In this document: piece after piece, positions 27,042 to 34,980 of the stretch
Layout of the letters: each line of letters starts with the position of its first letter
How positions within the stretch are numbered: position 1 is the stretch's first letter
Source of the DNA: Lewinellaceae bacterium
GTDB lineage: Bacteria; Bacteroidota; Bacteroidia; Chitinophagales; Saprospiraceae
Reading direction: 5' to 3'
Length of the DNA: 64,000 nt
Assembly (NCBI GenBank): GCA_020636095.1
Contig: JACJYN010000002.1
Span: 1,860,001 to 1,924,000 of the forward strand
Made by a program: the position numbers and the translations under genes
The notes under the pieces: generated by a model
What the model saw: only the letters and a program-made list of their open reading frames with translations
Databases searched by the model: none
Told to the model about the DNA's origin: nothing

Positions 27042-27105
27042 AGCAAAGTAGTTTATATTGATAGGTTTGGAAAAAAATGAGCGCGAATACGGCGAAGGCG
27101 CCGGT

Positions 27106-27372
27106 TTACCCCAGGTTCTTTCCGGGGAAGAGGCGCCGGAGCTGTTGGCCTAAAGGCTCGTTGGCGGCCACCCGGCGGTGAACGGCTTTGATCTCCCGGC
27201 GCAACTTACGGCGGCCGTACCAGCGGATGGCCTGATAAACGGCCGGTTCGTACTCCGGCAGTTCCTTTTGCGGGGAAGGGCCCGGCGGCAGGGGAGCGCC
27301 TGAAGCGTTGGGAGTTCTTTCCTTCCGACGGCCGGATAAGTAGCGCTTTAGGTCATTCCACCACTTCCTCAT
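27106..27372 (-). CDS. small basic hypothetical protein after the sigma factor
   Basis: 88 residues, very basic, with a proline-rich stretch (APLPPGPSPQKELPEYEP) and an arginine-rich helix (YGRRKLRREIKAVHRRVA). It overlaps the end of the upstream sigma factor gene by 20 bases, so translation is probably coupled. No transmembrane segment, so not a standard membrane anti-sigma factor. Function not recognised. Confidence 0.55.
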   Translation of the reverse strand: MRKWWNDLKRYLSGRRKERTPNASGAPLPPGPSPQKELPEYEPAVYQAIRWYGRRKLRREIKAVHRRVAANEPLGQQLRRLFPGKNLG

Positions 27373-27916
27373 AAAGGATGGTTTTTGCTTTTACCTGCTC
27401 CCGGACCTTTTCCAGGCACTTGTGTTTCTGAACGGTGGCAGAGCGCGTATTGGCGAAACCAAATTCCTCGGCGATCTCCGGCAGGGGCATCCGCTGGTAG
27501 TAGAATGCCTGCAGGATTTCCATGCACTTGCGGCCGGCAGCCGCCAGGAAACGGAACAGGCGGAGGCTGGGTTTTTCCGGTTGCTGGAAAAAATCCTCAG
27601 GAATATCGATCTGCTGTTCCAGTTCGCTCAAAGCGAGCAGGTGGCTGTTCTGTCGGCGCTGCCGCAGCCAGAGGTGCTTGGCGATGCCCATCAGGTAAGC
27701 GGACGGGGAGGATTGAATGTCCAACCGCCCTTCCACCGCCTTCTCGTAGAGAATGACTAAAGCGTCCTGGAAAATATCTCTGGCATCTTCGTATTCGCCC
27801 CCCATGGCTTTCACCATGCGGGCTACCTGAGGAAAGGAAGCCTCATAGAGCTGCTCAAAGGCGGCTTCCCGGCTTGTCCGAAGTTGTTGGACAATATAGG
27901 TGTTGGTGGCTGTCAT
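27353..27916 (-). CDS. ECF-type RNA polymerase sigma factor
   Basis: 187 residues. Region 2: AAFEQLYEASFPQVARMVKAM and DARDIFQDALVILYEKA; core-binding SPSAYLMGIAKHLWLRQRR. Region 4: ILQAFYYQRMPLPEIAEEFG, then TRSATVQKHKCLEKVRE, where the recognition helix has the NTRSATVQKHKCLE form common in Bacteroidota ECFs. Followed by a small overlapping basic ORF rather than a FecR-like anti-sigma gene, so its signal cannot be inferred. Confidence 0.85.
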   Translation of the reverse strand: MTATNTYIVQQLRTSREAAFEQLYEASFPQVARMVKAMGGEYEDARDIFQDALVILYEKAVEGRLDIQSSPSAYLMGIAKHLWLRQRRQNSHLLALSELEQQIDIPEDFFQQPEKPSLRLFRFLAAAGRKCMEILQAFYYQRMPLPEIAEEFGFANTRSATVQKHKCLEKVREQVKAKTILYEEVVE

Positions 27917-28019
27917 GGCCGGTAATTTGAGTGATCAATGGGCCGTTTCGTTTTGCCCTTTATTAGTAAAGTGCATGAATCGGGAAAAGTATCACCCGGA
28001 GCGGGAAGTTTTTTTTCAA

Positions 28020-28054
28020 AAGATCTTCCAGATTTCGGAAATCTGGAAGATCTT
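28020..28054. terminator. 16-bp perfect hairpin at the 3' end of the FAD oxidoreductase gene
   Basis: AAGATCTTCCAGATTT (28020-28035) pairs exactly with 28039-28054 around CGG. One arm reaches into the stop codon of the minus-strand gene. T-tracts flank both sides, so it could terminate in either direction. Confidence 0.6.
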
Positions 28055-29303
28055 ATTTTTTTAACGCCGCCCCGATCGCCTGTGCTGCCAGCCGCCCGCT
28101 GCGCATGGCGCCGTTGATGGAGCCGTTCAGCAGGTGGTCGCCGCACTGGAAGAGGTGCTCACCCAGGCGCAGCTCCGTTGGATCGATATCGTGACGGACG
28201 TGTTGCTGGGCAGGGAGAGCATATTCGACAACCCGTTCATCCAGGAACTGCCAGGTGGTTTCGGCCTCTGCGAACCATCGCTTTAATTCAGCCTTTACCT
28301 GCCCGGCCAGTGCTGCTCCTTTCGCCTCCGTTTTACCGACAATGGAAACCGAGATCAGATGCTGTCCTTCGGGGGCATAACCAGGGGCAACCTGGCTCAT
28401 CACAACGACGCTGTTTACCAATCCATCGGGCAGGGTATTCAGGGCGATGAGCGGCTTTCGGATCGGAGAATCCAACGCTGTGAAATGCAGATGGGCCGTA
28501 CTCTTATAAGCCTCCTTTGATTTGGAGGCATAGTCCCGAATCAGGCCGGTGGCTTCCGTCGCCAGCAAAATCGCCTTCCCCTCGAAGGAGGATCCGTCTG
28601 AGGCAATAGCCTTGTTCCCCTCGATCCGCTCCACCCGGCAATTCGTTTGGATCGCCTCTCCGGGCAGGTTGCCGGCCAATTGGCGGGGGATGGCCTCCAT
28701 GCCGGCATTGGGAACGGCCACACTGCCTTCCGCAAACATCTTGAATACGAAGTCGAACATGCGGCGGCTGGTGCGCAGCTCCTTCTCCAGGAAAATACCG
28801 CTGTAAAAAGGCTGAAAGAAGCTACGGATCAGTTCCTGATCGAAGCCATACTCCTGGCTCAGAACCTCCATGGTGGGCCGTTCTCTGGCAGAAAAAATTT
28901 CCAAAAGGCTCTCCCGCTTCAGGCGGTTGCTCAATCTCAGGATTTTCAGTTTGCTGCCCAGGCCGCCGGCTTTGGCCATCAGGGTTGGGAACAGGCTGCT
29001 CCAATCGCGCAGAGGGTCGCCGATGCGGCTCTGGTTGCCGTCGGCCTGTAGCAGAATGGCGCCGGGAAGGAAGGGGCGAAGATCGAGTTTGCCATAGTCG
29101 AGCAGGGCCTTCGCCTCCGGATAGGCGGTAGCGAATACCTGGAAACCCCGGTCGAGCCGGAAACCCTTCTTTTCTTCCGTCCTGACGCGGCCGCCGACGC
29201 GATCGCCGGCTTCCAGCAACTGGATAGCGAGGCCCTGGCGGTGCAGGTAGTTGGCGGCCGTCAGGCCCGCCAGGCCGCCGCCGATGATGAGTACGTCTGT
29301 CAT
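28053..29303 (-). CDS. FAD-dependent amine-oxidase/desaturase-like oxidoreductase
   Basis: 416 residues. FAD-binding GGGLAGLTAANYL (8-20) with downstream LLEAGDRVGGRVRT, the classic amine oxidase/CrtI/protoporphyrinogen-oxidase signature. Later LRLGEHLFQCGDHLLNGSINGAMRSG is the C-terminal FAD-contact motif. Middle part FFQPFYSGIFLEKELRTSRRMFD suggests the carotenoid/squalene-desaturase-like branch; substrate unknown. No signal peptide. Monocistronic, ended by a hairpin. Confidence 0.82.
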   Translation of the reverse strand: MTDVLIIGGGLAGLTAANYLHRQGLAIQLLEAGDRVGGRVRTEEKKGFRLDRGFQVFATAYPEAKALLDYGKLDLRPFLPGAILLQADGNQSRIGDPLRDWSSLFPTLMAKAGGLGSKLKILRLSNRLKRESLLEIFSARERPTMEVLSQEYGFDQELIRSFFQPFYSGIFLEKELRTSRRMFDFVFKMFAEGSVAVPNAGMEAIPRQLAGNLPGEAIQTNCRVERIEGNKAIASDGSSFEGKAILLATEATGLIRDYASKSKEAYKSTAHLHFTALDSPIRKPLIALNTLPDGLVNSVVVMSQVAPGYAPEGQHLISVSIVGKTEAKGAALAGQVKAELKRWFAEAETTWQFLDERVVEYALPAQQHVRHDIDPTELRLGEHLFQCGDHLLNGSINGAMRSGRLAAQAIGAALKK

Positions 29304-29487
29304 AGTTTAAAGATATTGATAAACAAAGATAAGATTGTTGGGCACAGAAACGAGGCTTGGGTAGGAGTTGTGTAAAAGGAATGAAGATAGGTTGTAAAGA
29401 AATAGCAGATCGCCCGAAACCACCGGTGCCCAAAACATTTTGTCCATTTTCAGGCCCCCCTCTTGCATTTTTATCAAAAAAATATTT

Positions 29488-29512
29488 ACTTGCAATCAAA
29501 ATAGTTGCAAGT
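29488..29512. promoter_or_regulatory. MarR operator 1: ACTTGCAA-N9-TTGCAAGT
   Basis: Perfect 8-bp inverted repeat separated by 9 bases. The right half-site overlaps the marR start region (TTG 29505, GTG 29511), so binding would block marR transcription or initiation. The same architecture recurs at 29976-30000. Confidence 0.75.
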
Positions 29513-29960
29513 GCAAGAAACTAAAATTCAAGAACAGCGGCTGGAGCAATTACCCGTATTTTACATGGAGCAGATCGTAAGGCAGTACCGGTATATGGCC
29601 ACCCAGGCTCTGAAGAGCCATCAGGCGGGGCTTTCAGTCGACCAATGGGTAGTGCTGAAGCAGATCAGCGAGAACAACGGCAGCAGCCAGGTGGAGATCG
29701 GCAATTCCACGGTGAAGGACGCTCCTACTACCACCCGTATCATAGATCAACTGGTCAACAAACACCTGGTAAGCAAGCAACTGGACCCACAAGACCGTCG
29801 CCGGTACATGGTCTTTGTAACGGAAAAAGGCCGGCAGCTGATCGAACGCCTGATCCCGGTGGTGCAGGAGTACAGGCAGGTGCCCGTACAGGGATTCTCT
29901 GCTTCCGAGCAGAAGCTATTCATAAGCCTGCTGCAACGCATGCTGAAAAACCTGGGATAA
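29511..29960 (+). CDS. MarR-family transcriptional regulator
   Basis: About 149 residues; winged helix with SVDQWVVLKQISENNGSSQVEI, KDAPTTTRIIDQL (recognition helix) and the wing DPQDRRRYMVFVTEKG. Start uncertain: TTG at 29505 or GTG at 29511; the ATG at 29565 would cut helix 1, judged against the second MarR at 39236. The start lies inside a perfect palindrome, and an equivalent palindrome precedes the next gene (S41 peptidase). The expected job is repression of both; ligand unknown. Confidence 0.85.
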   Translation: MQETKIQEQRLEQLPVFYMEQIVRQYRYMATQALKSHQAGLSVDQWVVLKQISENNGSSQVEIGNSTVKDAPTTTRIIDQLVNKHLVSKQLDPQDRRRYMVFVTEKGRQLIERLIPVVQEYRQVPVQGFSASEQKLFISLLQRMLKNLG

Positions 29961-29975
29961 AAATTTTCCTCAAAT

Positions 29976-30000
29976 ACTTGCAATTACAACTTTTGCAAAT
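29976..30000. promoter_or_regulatory. MarR operator 2: ACTTGCAA-N9-TTGCAAAT
   Basis: Same half-sites and same 9-base spacer as operator 1, with one mismatch in the outer base pair. Placed 63 bases before the S41 peptidase start and 16 bases after the marR stop. Confidence 0.7.
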
Positions 30001-30062
30001 AAAATATTTTAGATAGAAATCACCCGACTGTACTTTACATTTAAATCACCCAACTTTTTTTT

Positions 30063-31385
30063 ATGCGTAAACTGATTTTTCTTTTTTGTGCATTTATGTT
30101 CCTGGGCCCCCTCTTTGCCCAGGGCGCACTAACGGCTGAAGAACAGGCCGTCACCATCGACAGCCTCATCCGCAGCCTGGAGGAAAACTATGTTTTTCCC
30201 AAGCTGGCGGAGCAGATGGGGCAACATCTGCGCCAGAGGCAGAAAGCCGGCGCGTTCAAAAACCAGACGGACCCCGTAACGTTCGCCGACCGGCTAACCG
30301 AGGAGATTCAGTCTGTCACCAACGACAAGCACCTCCGGGTGCGCTTTGACCCCGAAGGGGCCACCGAGATTCGGGCTCATTCTGACGAAGAAGAGGACGA
30401 AGGCCCCAACCCGGAATGGCTGGCGCGGATGGCGCGCGACAATTATGGCTTTAAAGAGGTTAAAATCCTGGATGGCAACATTGGTTATCTCGACCTGCGT
30501 GGCTTTTTCCCGGCCGCCTTTGCCGGCGAAACGGCGGCGGCAGCCATGAATATGTTGTCGAATGCCGATGCCATCATCTTCGACCTGCGCCAGAACGGCG
30601 GCGGTGACCCGGGCATGATCCAGCTGCTGACTTCCTACCTGTACGAGGCTGGCCAAGGCGTTCACCTGAACAATTTTTACTACCGCCACAGCAACGACAC
30701 TTCCCAGACCTGGACGCTGCCCTATGTGCCCGGCAAGCGCAACCCGGACGCCGAGGTGTTCGTCCTGGCCAGTAGCTACACCTTTTCCGCAGCAGAGGAA
30801 TTCACCTACAACCTCAAGAACCTGAAACGGGCCACCATCGTGGGAGAAACGACCGGCGGTGGCGCCCACCCCGGCGGCACCCTGCCGATTGCCGATCGTT
30901 TTGTGGCCTTCGTCCCGAGCGGGCGGGCGATCAACCCCATTACCCATACCAACTGGGAAGGTACAGGTGTGAGCCCGGATGTGGATGTGGCAAAGGAAAA
31001 AGCGCTGGATGTAGCCCATCAGATGGCATTGGAAAAGCTGGCGGACAAGTCGAAATCGGAAGAAGACAAGCGCTACTTCCAATGGATTGCCGGCTACCTG
31101 AAGGCGAAAAACGACCCGCCGGCACTCAGCGAAGAGCAGATGCAGGCCTGCGCCGGCAATTACGGCGCCCGCACCTTGCTGCTCGAAGATGGAAGGCTCG
31201 TCTACCAGCGCACCGGGCGGCCTAAAATGCCGTTGATCCCCCTAAGCTCCACCTCCTTTGCTCTGGCGGATGACCCCGAATTGAAATTCACCCTGGAAAT
31301 GGAAAATGGAGTAGCCGCCGCCCTCGTCGTAGAAAGTGTAGATGGCTGGCGGGAAAAGACGGAGCGGGGCAATGCGCAACCGTAA
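30063..31385 (+). CDS. secreted S41-family (IRBP/tricorn-like) serine peptidase
   Basis: 440 residues. Signal peptide 1-20 (LIFLFCAFMFLGPLFAQG). N-terminal helical domain typical of the IRBP-like S41 group (TIDSLIRSLEENYVFPKLAEQM), then the catalytic domain: IGYLDLRGFFP, AIIFDLRQNGGGDPGMI, nucleophile Ser in SSYTFSAAEEF, and VGETTGGGAHPGG. The C-terminal ~70 residues form a beta-rich tail (ACAGNYGARTLLLEDGRL). Probably periplasmic or surface peptidase. A MarR-type palindrome just upstream suggests it is the regulator's main target. Confidence 0.88.
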   Translation: MRKLIFLFCAFMFLGPLFAQGALTAEEQAVTIDSLIRSLEENYVFPKLAEQMGQHLRQRQKAGAFKNQTDPVTFADRLTEEIQSVTNDKHLRVRFDPEGATEIRAHSDEEEDEGPNPEWLARMARDNYGFKEVKILDGNIGYLDLRGFFPAAFAGETAAAAMNMLSNADAIIFDLRQNGGGDPGMIQLLTSYLYEAGQGVHLNNFYYRHSNDTSQTWTLPYVPGKRNPDAEVFVLASSYTFSAAEEFTYNLKNLKRATIVGETTGGGAHPGGTLPIADRFVAFVPSGRAINPITHTNWEGTGVSPDVDVAKEKALDVAHQMALEKLADKSKSEEDKRYFQWIAGYLKAKNDPPALSEEQMQACAGNYGARTLLLEDGRLVYQRTGRPKMPLIPLSSTSFALADDPELKFTLEMENGVAAALVVESVDGWREKTERGNAQP

Positions 31386-31850
31386 AAAAAACCGAAATCA
31401 ATTTATAACCAGACTGTTTTTTTTCAGATAGATAAGGTCATGAAAAAGGGATAGGGTAAAGTCGTGAATCATTGACATTCTGTGTCTCTTTTCCGACTTC
31501 CGGCTACCGTTCCAGTGTCCGACTTCCGGCTTTATCTAAAATCACCCGGTCTTTTTGCTTTTGTAAAAAATCCCCGACACTTGGCGCCGGCCTGCCCGCA
31601 TGAAGCGGGCGGGCCGGTGGTGTTAAAATGGATAGCACCCGAACGGCCTATGGACATATTTGTTCGCTCAATACAAGCTGTAGCTCAAACGCTGACTTTA
31701 GCTGTAATAGCCAAGATCTCTTTCTGTTGATAGTTCGTTTGTAAAATAGTGTCACGTCTTCAGTAGTCCTGAATACATCTACAATTATATCTGATGCCTG
31801 TATTTTCCTCAGATGATTTGCGAATTGCGAACACCGAATTCTATCTTCCC
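31386..31850. other. 465-bp gene-free stretch with repeats
   Basis: No credible gene. The left part repeats TCCGACTTCCGGCT (near 31491 and 31528), i.e. heptamer-class units; the right part has GCGAATTGCGAAC (near 31820). At 31587-31617 is a 13-bp stem (CCGGCCTGCCCGC, one mismatch, loop ATGAA). It reads as one repeat-derived spacer between the convergent S41 peptidase gene and uvrC. Confidence 0.5.
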
Positions 31851-33667
31851 TTACTCCTCCTCTTCCCCACCCCGCCCCTCAAAATACACCTTCACCTTCT
31901 CCGCCACCTTCAAACTACTTACCTCCGCGATCTCCGAGGCCAGCGCATTTTTGATGCGCTTCACCGAACCGAAGTGGCTGAGCAGTTTCTGCGCCGTCTT
32001 CTCCCCAATGCCGGGAATATTGGTCAGCTCGGTGGTAGTGAAATTTTGCGAGCGCTTGGTGCGGTGGAAGGTGATGGCGAAGCGGTGGGCCTCGTTGCGC
32101 GCCTGCTGAATGAGCTTGAGGGATTCCGATTTTTTGTCGATGTAGAGCGGGATGGAGTCGCCGGGGAAGAAGATCTCCTCCAGGCGCTTGGCGATGCCGA
32201 TGATGGTAACCTTGTCGCGAATGCCCAGGGCGTCCAGGCTTTCTACGGCGGCGCTGAGCTGGCCCTTGCCGCCGTCGATGATGATGAGTTGGGGCAGGCT
32301 TTCCCCCTCGTCGATCAGGCGGCGGTAGCGGCGGTGCACCACTTCCTTCATGGAGGCGAAGTCGTCGGGGCCTTTGACCGTTTTGATGTTGAAATGCCGA
32401 TAGTCCTTCTTGCTGGGTTTGGCGTTCTTAAAGACCACACAGGACGCCACCGGGTGGCTGCCTTGAATGTTGGAGTTGTCGAAGCATTCGAGGTGCAGGG
32501 GAACCACGTCCATCTGCAGGTCCTGCTGCAGGGTGCGCAGGATGCGCTCGGCAGAGGTCTGCTTGCGCGTCTGGCTGGCGCGCTGCTTCTGCTTTTGCAG
32601 TATATAGTATTTGAGGTTCTTTTCGGAAAGGTCCAGCAATTTGCGCTTATCGCCGATCTTGGGCACGATGGCCTGCAGCCCTTCTTCCAATTGTACTTCG
32701 TAAGGAAGAATGACATCCCGGGATATGCTGTTGAAGCGCTCCCGGATAATGGGAATGGCGTAGGCCAGCAGGGCCGGCTCGTCGTCGTCGTCCAGGTTCT
32801 TCACCAGCTCCTGGGTGTGGGTGTGGATGATGGCGCCGTTCACCACCTTGATATAATTGACGTAGGCCTCCTTCTCTTCGGAAGCAATGGAAAAGACGTC
32901 CACATCCCGGATGGTAGGGTTGACCACGGTCGACTTGGACTGGTAGTCCTCAAAGGCGCCCAGCTTTTCCTTCATCTGATGGGCCTTTTCGAACTCCAGG
33001 TTCTCGGCGTGTTTTTCCATCACGCCTTTGAAGTGGGTTTTCACCGCTCCGAAGTTGCCCTTCAGGATGTTCTTCACCTGGTCGATCTTGTCGTTGTAGT
33101 CCGCCTCGCTTTCCAGCCCTTCGCAGGTACATGCAGTTTTGATGTGGTACTCCAGGCACACCTTAACCTTTCCACTATCGATATTTTCCGGTGACAGGTT
33201 GAAATGGCAGGTGCGTAGCGGAAAGAGCCGTTTGATCAGCTCCAGGATGATCTTGATGCGTACTTTGCTGGTGTAAATTTGAAGTAGGTGGAGCCGTCCT
33301 TGATGACGCGGCGGGTGATGAAGACGCGGGGGGAGCGTTCGTTCTTGATGCAGATGTAGGAGTAGCTCTTGTCGTCGCGCAGCATCACGTTGTAGCGCGG
33401 CTGGTACTTCTTGATGAGGGTATTTTCCAGCAGCAGGGCGTCGGCTTCCGTTTCCACCACGGTGAACTCCAGGCGGCCGGCGTTCTTGACCATCACGCGG
33501 GTCTTGTGGGCACGGTCCCGGCGGTCGCCGAAATAGGAGGACACGCGGCTGCGCAGGTCCTTGGCCTTGCCCACGTAGAGGATGGTGTCCTCCTTGTCGA
33601 TAAAGCGGTAGACGCCCGGCTGCCGGGGGATGGTATCGGAGATGGCCTTGTAGTCGTCGGTGGTCAT
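31851..33667 (-). pseudogene. uvrC: excinuclease ABC subunit C with a frameshift
   Basis: Start ATG 33667 (MTTDDYKAISDTIPRQPGVYRF) opens the GIY-YIG domain (ILYVGKAKDLRSRVSSYF, EADALLLENTLIKKYQPRYN). Near 33274-33283 the frame changes: one frame reads DGSTYFKFTPAKYAS and soon stops, while the other resumes YTSKVRIKIILELIKRLFPLRTC, exactly where UvrC has YFGPYTS. One base is missing in TTCAAATTTACACC. The rest is intact: UVR motif (EFEKAHQMKEKLGAF), UvrC RNase H-like domain (LECFDNSNIQGSHPVAS, IIIDGGKGQLSAA), C-terminal HhH (IPGIGEKTAQKLL). Either a true mutation removing the 3' incision nuclease, or a one-base assembly error in AAATTT. Confidence 0.85.
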
Positions 33668-33735
33668 TGTTCGGTGTTTGGTGTTCGGTGTTCGGTGTTC
33701 GGTATTCGCGAACTGCGAACTGCGAACCACGAGCC
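33668..33735. repeat. 7-bp array in inverted arrangement upstream of uvrC
   Basis: Units GTTCGGT/GTTTGGT repeat five times with period 7, then flip into GCGAACT units repeated three times. It abuts the uvrC start codon and so occupies its promoter/leader region. Confidence 0.75.
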
Positions 33736-33862
33736 GCTTCCGGCAAATATAAACGGACGAAGCGATATGCGAAAGCGGGAACCGGTTCGTCGTTGGTAGA
33801 TAACAATTAAAGGAGGGGAAGGGTTACGCTCTTTTAAGGATGCAGCTTAAGGGCCAACCTCA

Positions 33863-34100
33863 TCAAGTCATATAAATTCGCCCGTCCATAATGAAAGTAT
33901 TGTCTTCTACTGGAGGGGCATAAAAACTAAACCCGGTAAGGTTTGCTTCCAGGAGCGCATTTTTCAATCTTTCCGATATGAAAAAATTAATTTTTCCAAT
34001 GCTTACTCGGAATAAATCCAGTTCAATTTTATTGATCAACTTCAATTTGAGGAGTAGTTTTTACCAATTTGTCTTTTAAGATCAATCCAAAATACTTCAT
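33863..34100 (-). pseudogene. frameshifted Imm11-like immunity remnant
   Basis: The stretch INKIELDLFRVSIGKINFFISERLKNALLEANLTGFSFY resembles the C-terminus of the adjacent immunity protein (IDKIEFDLFKMSI...SSRLKTAIEQAGLTGFRFE) at most positions. An ATG at 34100 opens KYFGLILKDKLVKTTPQIEV in a different frame, which breaks just before the conserved part. So this is a tandem second immunity gene that has lost its N-terminus. Orphan immunity copies next to polymorphic toxins are common in known systems. Confidence 0.7.
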
Positions 34101-34255
34101 AATTACAGGTTTTAAAATTTGAGCGTGGAGAAAATAGCTTCTTTAATAGAGATGGCTTCCCGTAGAAATGATGAACTTATTTTCCTCCATCCCTGAAACT
34201 AAAAGGATCTCCGATGATATAAATATATTCGCATTTTCTCTTTGGCTGGGCAGCC

Positions 34256-34948
34256 TTATCGACTTACTTGTTCGAAGCGAAAGCCGGTAAGTCCGGCTTG
34301 TTCAATAGCGGTTTTCAGGCGGCTGGAACAGAAATATCCCATCAGAGGTATACTCATTTTAAATAGATCAAACTCTATTTTGTCTATAAGTTGAATATGG
34401 TCTGTTTTTAAGGCCTGTTTTCCTGCTGATCGGGCATGGAGTTCCCGTAAATATTTTAAATAGTCTTGATAGTTTCTTATCGATAGGCCCTCTTCAAGCC
34501 TATGCCAAAGGGTTTTCCCGTCACTAAGGGTGTAAGAAGTTTTGTCAATTACAAAGAAAGTTGAGTTTTCCCAATCGATGAGACTGTCCTGCCTTAAATT
34601 TGGAAAATATAAAGCATGATAAGTGTGGCTTATCTTTTTATGTATGACATCAATAGTGAATGTTTGGATTTCATCAATATTAAATGTCATAATACAAGTA
34701 CTGACAGTAGGGCTAACAACTAAAAATTTATTTCCTAAAGGTACGCATTGTATTAGGTCCGTTTCTTTGGCCTTATTCTCCATCTTCATTTTAGGGAATT
34801 GAATAGGGAAATCAATTCTGCCTGAAATGGGAGCTTTGCGAAAGGAATTTGGGCTACTGAAATCATAAGAGCCTAGCGTTTCCTGAACCTGAGGGAATGC
34901 CGCGCTCTCTGGTTTATTTACTTGATATGATATTTTATATATGCTCAT
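34256..34948 (-). CDS. Imm11-like immunity protein for the adjacent toxin
   Basis: 230 residues, no signal peptide, so cytoplasmic. The C-terminal pattern IQLIDKIEFDLFKMSI...SRLKTAIEQAGLTGFRFE resembles Imm11/DUF1629 proteins, which end in a similar LKxAIExAGLTGxxF helix; this identification is from memory of the family, not a search. It starts 33 bases after the toxin stop on the same strand, the standard toxin-then-immunity order. AT-rich relative to flanking housekeeping genes, as are the toxin and the remnant, suggesting acquisition as a block. Confidence 0.72.
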   Translation of the reverse strand: MSIYKISYQVNKPESAAFPQVQETLGSYDFSSPNSFRKAPISGRIDFPIQFPKMKMENKAKETDLIQCVPLGNKFLVVSPTVSTCIMTFNIDEIQTFTIDVIHKKISHTYHALYFPNLRQDSLIDWENSTFFVIDKTSYTLSDGKTLWHRLEEGLSIRNYQDYLKYLRELHARSAGKQALKTDHIQLIDKIEFDLFKMSIPLMGYFCSSRLKTAIEQAGLTGFRFEQVSR

Positions 34949-34980
34949 TTCGTGAAGATGTCAATCTATTTATTAAGGCA

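Noticed and set aside
31482..31730. 82-codon ORF between the S41 peptidase gene and uvrC
   Set aside because: It is composed of heptamer-class repeats and a GC hairpin and has no protein signature.
33274..33283. Programmed frameshifting in uvrC
   Set aside because: No slippery heptamer plus downstream stem typical of programmed shifts is visible, and uvrC is not known for it; mutation or sequence error is simpler.
31851..33806. A single 651-codon frame covering all of uvrC without a frameshift
   Set aside because: Its first ~180 residues are an out-of-frame reading (runs such as RRPPGPCPQ); the real GIY-YIG domain is in the other frame, so the frameshift interpretation stands.
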